Assembly: GCA_030680655.1 (NCBI GenBank)
Contig: JAUXUZ010000037.1
Span: forward strand, 1 to 6,204
Length of the DNA: 6,204 bases
Direction: 5' to 3'
From: Phycisphaerales bacterium
GTDB taxonomy: Bacteria; Planctomycetota; Phycisphaerae; Phycisphaerales; UBA1924
Part shown: in pieces, positions 5,626 to 6,204 of the stretch
How the letters are laid out: each line of letters begins with the position of its first letter
Position numbering within the stretch: the stretch's first letter is position 1
Notes under the pieces: model-generated
Seen by the model: the letters and a program-made list of their open reading frames with translations, nothing else
What the model was told of the DNA's origin: nothing
The model's database searches: none
Made by a program: the position numbers and the translations under genes

Positions 5626-6105
5626 TCAGCCAGGCACGCGCACGCTCGCGTGCACGAACGTGGCGAGGTGCTTGGAGCAGAACGTGTCCATCGCGTGCGC
5701 CGTGTTGGTCGCATCGACACCCCACAGGCACGCGGCGAGCTGCTCCCGCCGCGGGTCGGCGTGGATCGCGAAGCGACCCTCGATCGCAAAGACCGGAGGA
5801 ACGCGTCCGATCAGGTAGGCAGACAGCGCGTTGATCTCCGGCCCACCCAATGAGATCGTCGGGCACAGGCGCAGCTGGTTGCTGTTGAGGTACCACACGT
5901 CGGTGCAGATCACCGCGGCCGGGAGCGTCCGCCCGGCACCGAGCGCTGCGGCCTCTTTCGCCAGCAGCACGTTCACGCCGCGCAGCAGCGCGGCGGCAAT
6001 CGGGCGGTCGAGCGCTTCGGCCCGCAGGTCGGCGCCGACGACGATGACAATGGAAGGGTCGTCAAGATCGAGCGTGAGGCCCGCTGGGAGGGCTGAGAGC
6101 GTCAT
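5626..6105 (-). CDS. Conserved-looking hypothetical protein, 159 residues
   Basis: I do not recognise this family. The frame is open over the full length and reads like a real soluble globular protein: a hydrophobic strand SIVIVVGADL (18-27), a helix-like stretch IAAALLRGVNVLLAKEAAALG, AVICTDVWYLN (64-74), a distinctive core LRLCPTISLGGPEINALSAYL (78-98, quoted in parts: LCPTISLGGPEINA then LSAYL), VFAIEGRFAIHAD and a C-terminal helical part with ACLWGVDATNTAHAMDTF. Four cysteines (67, 81, 126, 143) are present, but none are in a CxxC. There is no signal peptide or membrane span. The alternating strand-helix order would suit a small alpha/beta fold, which is only an inference. The start is taken as ATG 6105-6103, with GGAG 2 nt upstream (close spacing). 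A GTG at 6192 would give 188 residues, but its extra 29 residues look uncoded and it would crowd the divergent start at 6193. It converges on mnmE. Confidence 0.7.
   Translation of the reverse strand: MTLSALPAGLTLDLDDPSIVIVVGADLRAEALDRPIAAALLRGVNVLLAKEAAALGAGRTLPAAVICTDVWYLNSNQLRLCPTISLGGPEINALSAYLIGRVPPVFAIEGRFAIHADPRREQLAACLWGVDATNTAHAMDTFCSKHLATFVHASVRVPG
5634..5653. terminator. Perfect hairpin just past the mnmE stop; possible plus-strand terminator or stabilising stem
   Basis: GCACGCG (5634-5640) and CGCGTGC (5647-5653) form a 7-bp GC-rich stem with a 6-nt loop, 24 nt after the mnmE stop and inside the last codons of the convergent minus-strand gene. There is no T-run on either side, so classic intrinsic termination is not shown. 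The 16-bp convergent gap (5610-5625) is too short for a separate terminator and contains only part of the 8-bp palindrome GCGTACGC at 5613-5620. Confidence 0.25.
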
Positions 6106-6192
6106 TTCTCCGGTATCGGCGGTCCCCCGGCTTGTTGGCGAGAAACACCGCAGCGGCGGGCGCGAACCTATCATTTGACCGAGGAACTTCAC
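6106..6192. promoter_or_regulatory. Divergent intergenic region with a possible plus-strand -10 element
   Basis: These 87 bp separate the minus-strand hypothetical gene from a probable plus-strand start at 6193. TATCAT at 6169-6174 matches the TATAAT -10 consensus at five of six bases and stands out against the GC-rich background, but no -35 element lies at the right distance, and the leader would be only about 12 nt. I see no clear promoter for the minus-strand gene. Confidence 0.3.
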
Positions 6193-6204
6193 ATGAACCC
6201 TTAC
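6193..6204 (+). CDS. Probable start of a plus-strand gene running off the window
   Basis: ATG at 6193-6195 is preceded by GAGGAA (6181-6186) at a 6-nt spacing, one of the best ribosome-binding sites in the window. Only Met-Asn-Pro-Tyr can be read before the end, so nothing can be said about the product. The start is inferred from the site alone. Confidence 0.4.

Noticed and set aside
6106..6192. GTG start at 6192 for the minus-strand hypothetical gene
   Set aside because: AAGGG lies 5 nt upstream, so it is possible, but the added residues look non-globular and the start would abut the better-supported divergent start at 6193.
1..6204. CRISPR array, insertion sequence, toxin-antitoxin or defence module
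   Set aside because: There are no spaced direct repeats, no transposase-like protein and no terminal inverted repeats; the genes are all housekeeping types or a single unknown.

Overview
This 6.2 kb window is a high-GC (roughly two-thirds G+C) bacterial chromosomal segment holding housekeeping genes. The best guess for the source is a member of Planctomycetota, perhaps a Phycisphaerae-like lineage. That guess rests on the high GC, the tandem unequal ClpP pair, a long YidC with a big periplasmic domain (a Gram-negative-type envelope) plus a basic C-terminal tail, and a divergent MnmE. It is an inference from protein character, not from a marker gene.

Layout. Positions 1-869 carry two ClpP protease genes on the minus strand. 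The upstream one (clpP2, 300-869) is complete with a GTG start and a good Shine-Dalgarno site. The downstream one (clpP1, 1-227) is a canonical ClpP whose 3' part lies beyond the window. Positions 870-1202 are a 333-bp divergent intergenic region with a candidate clpP2 promoter, several hairpins and a G-quadruplex motif. Positions 1203-5609 hold three plus-strand genes: a calcineurin-like metallophosphoesterase (TTG start), the membrane insertase YidC, and the tRNA-modification GTPase MnmE, which begins 3 bp after yidC. Positions 5626-6105 carry a minus-strand gene of unknown function, convergent with mnmE. A plus-strand gene probably starts at 6193 and runs off the window.

How the genes relate. 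The two ClpP subunits probably build one mixed or two separate protease chambers for cytosolic protein turnover. YidC inserts inner-membrane proteins. MnmE, with MnmG (not in the window), modifies the wobble uridine of certain tRNAs. The yidC-mnmE adjacency is the well-known arrangement seen near rpmH-rnpA in many bacteria, here without a jag gene between them.

I found no mobile element, CRISPR array, toxin-antitoxin or defence system, and no convincing new system. The points most worth a second look are the eroded GTPase motifs of MnmE, the unusual active-site surroundings of ClpP2, a lone periplasmic CxxC pair in YidC, a mini-ORF whose stop overlaps the TTG start of the phosphoesterase, and the unrecognised gene at 5626-6105.
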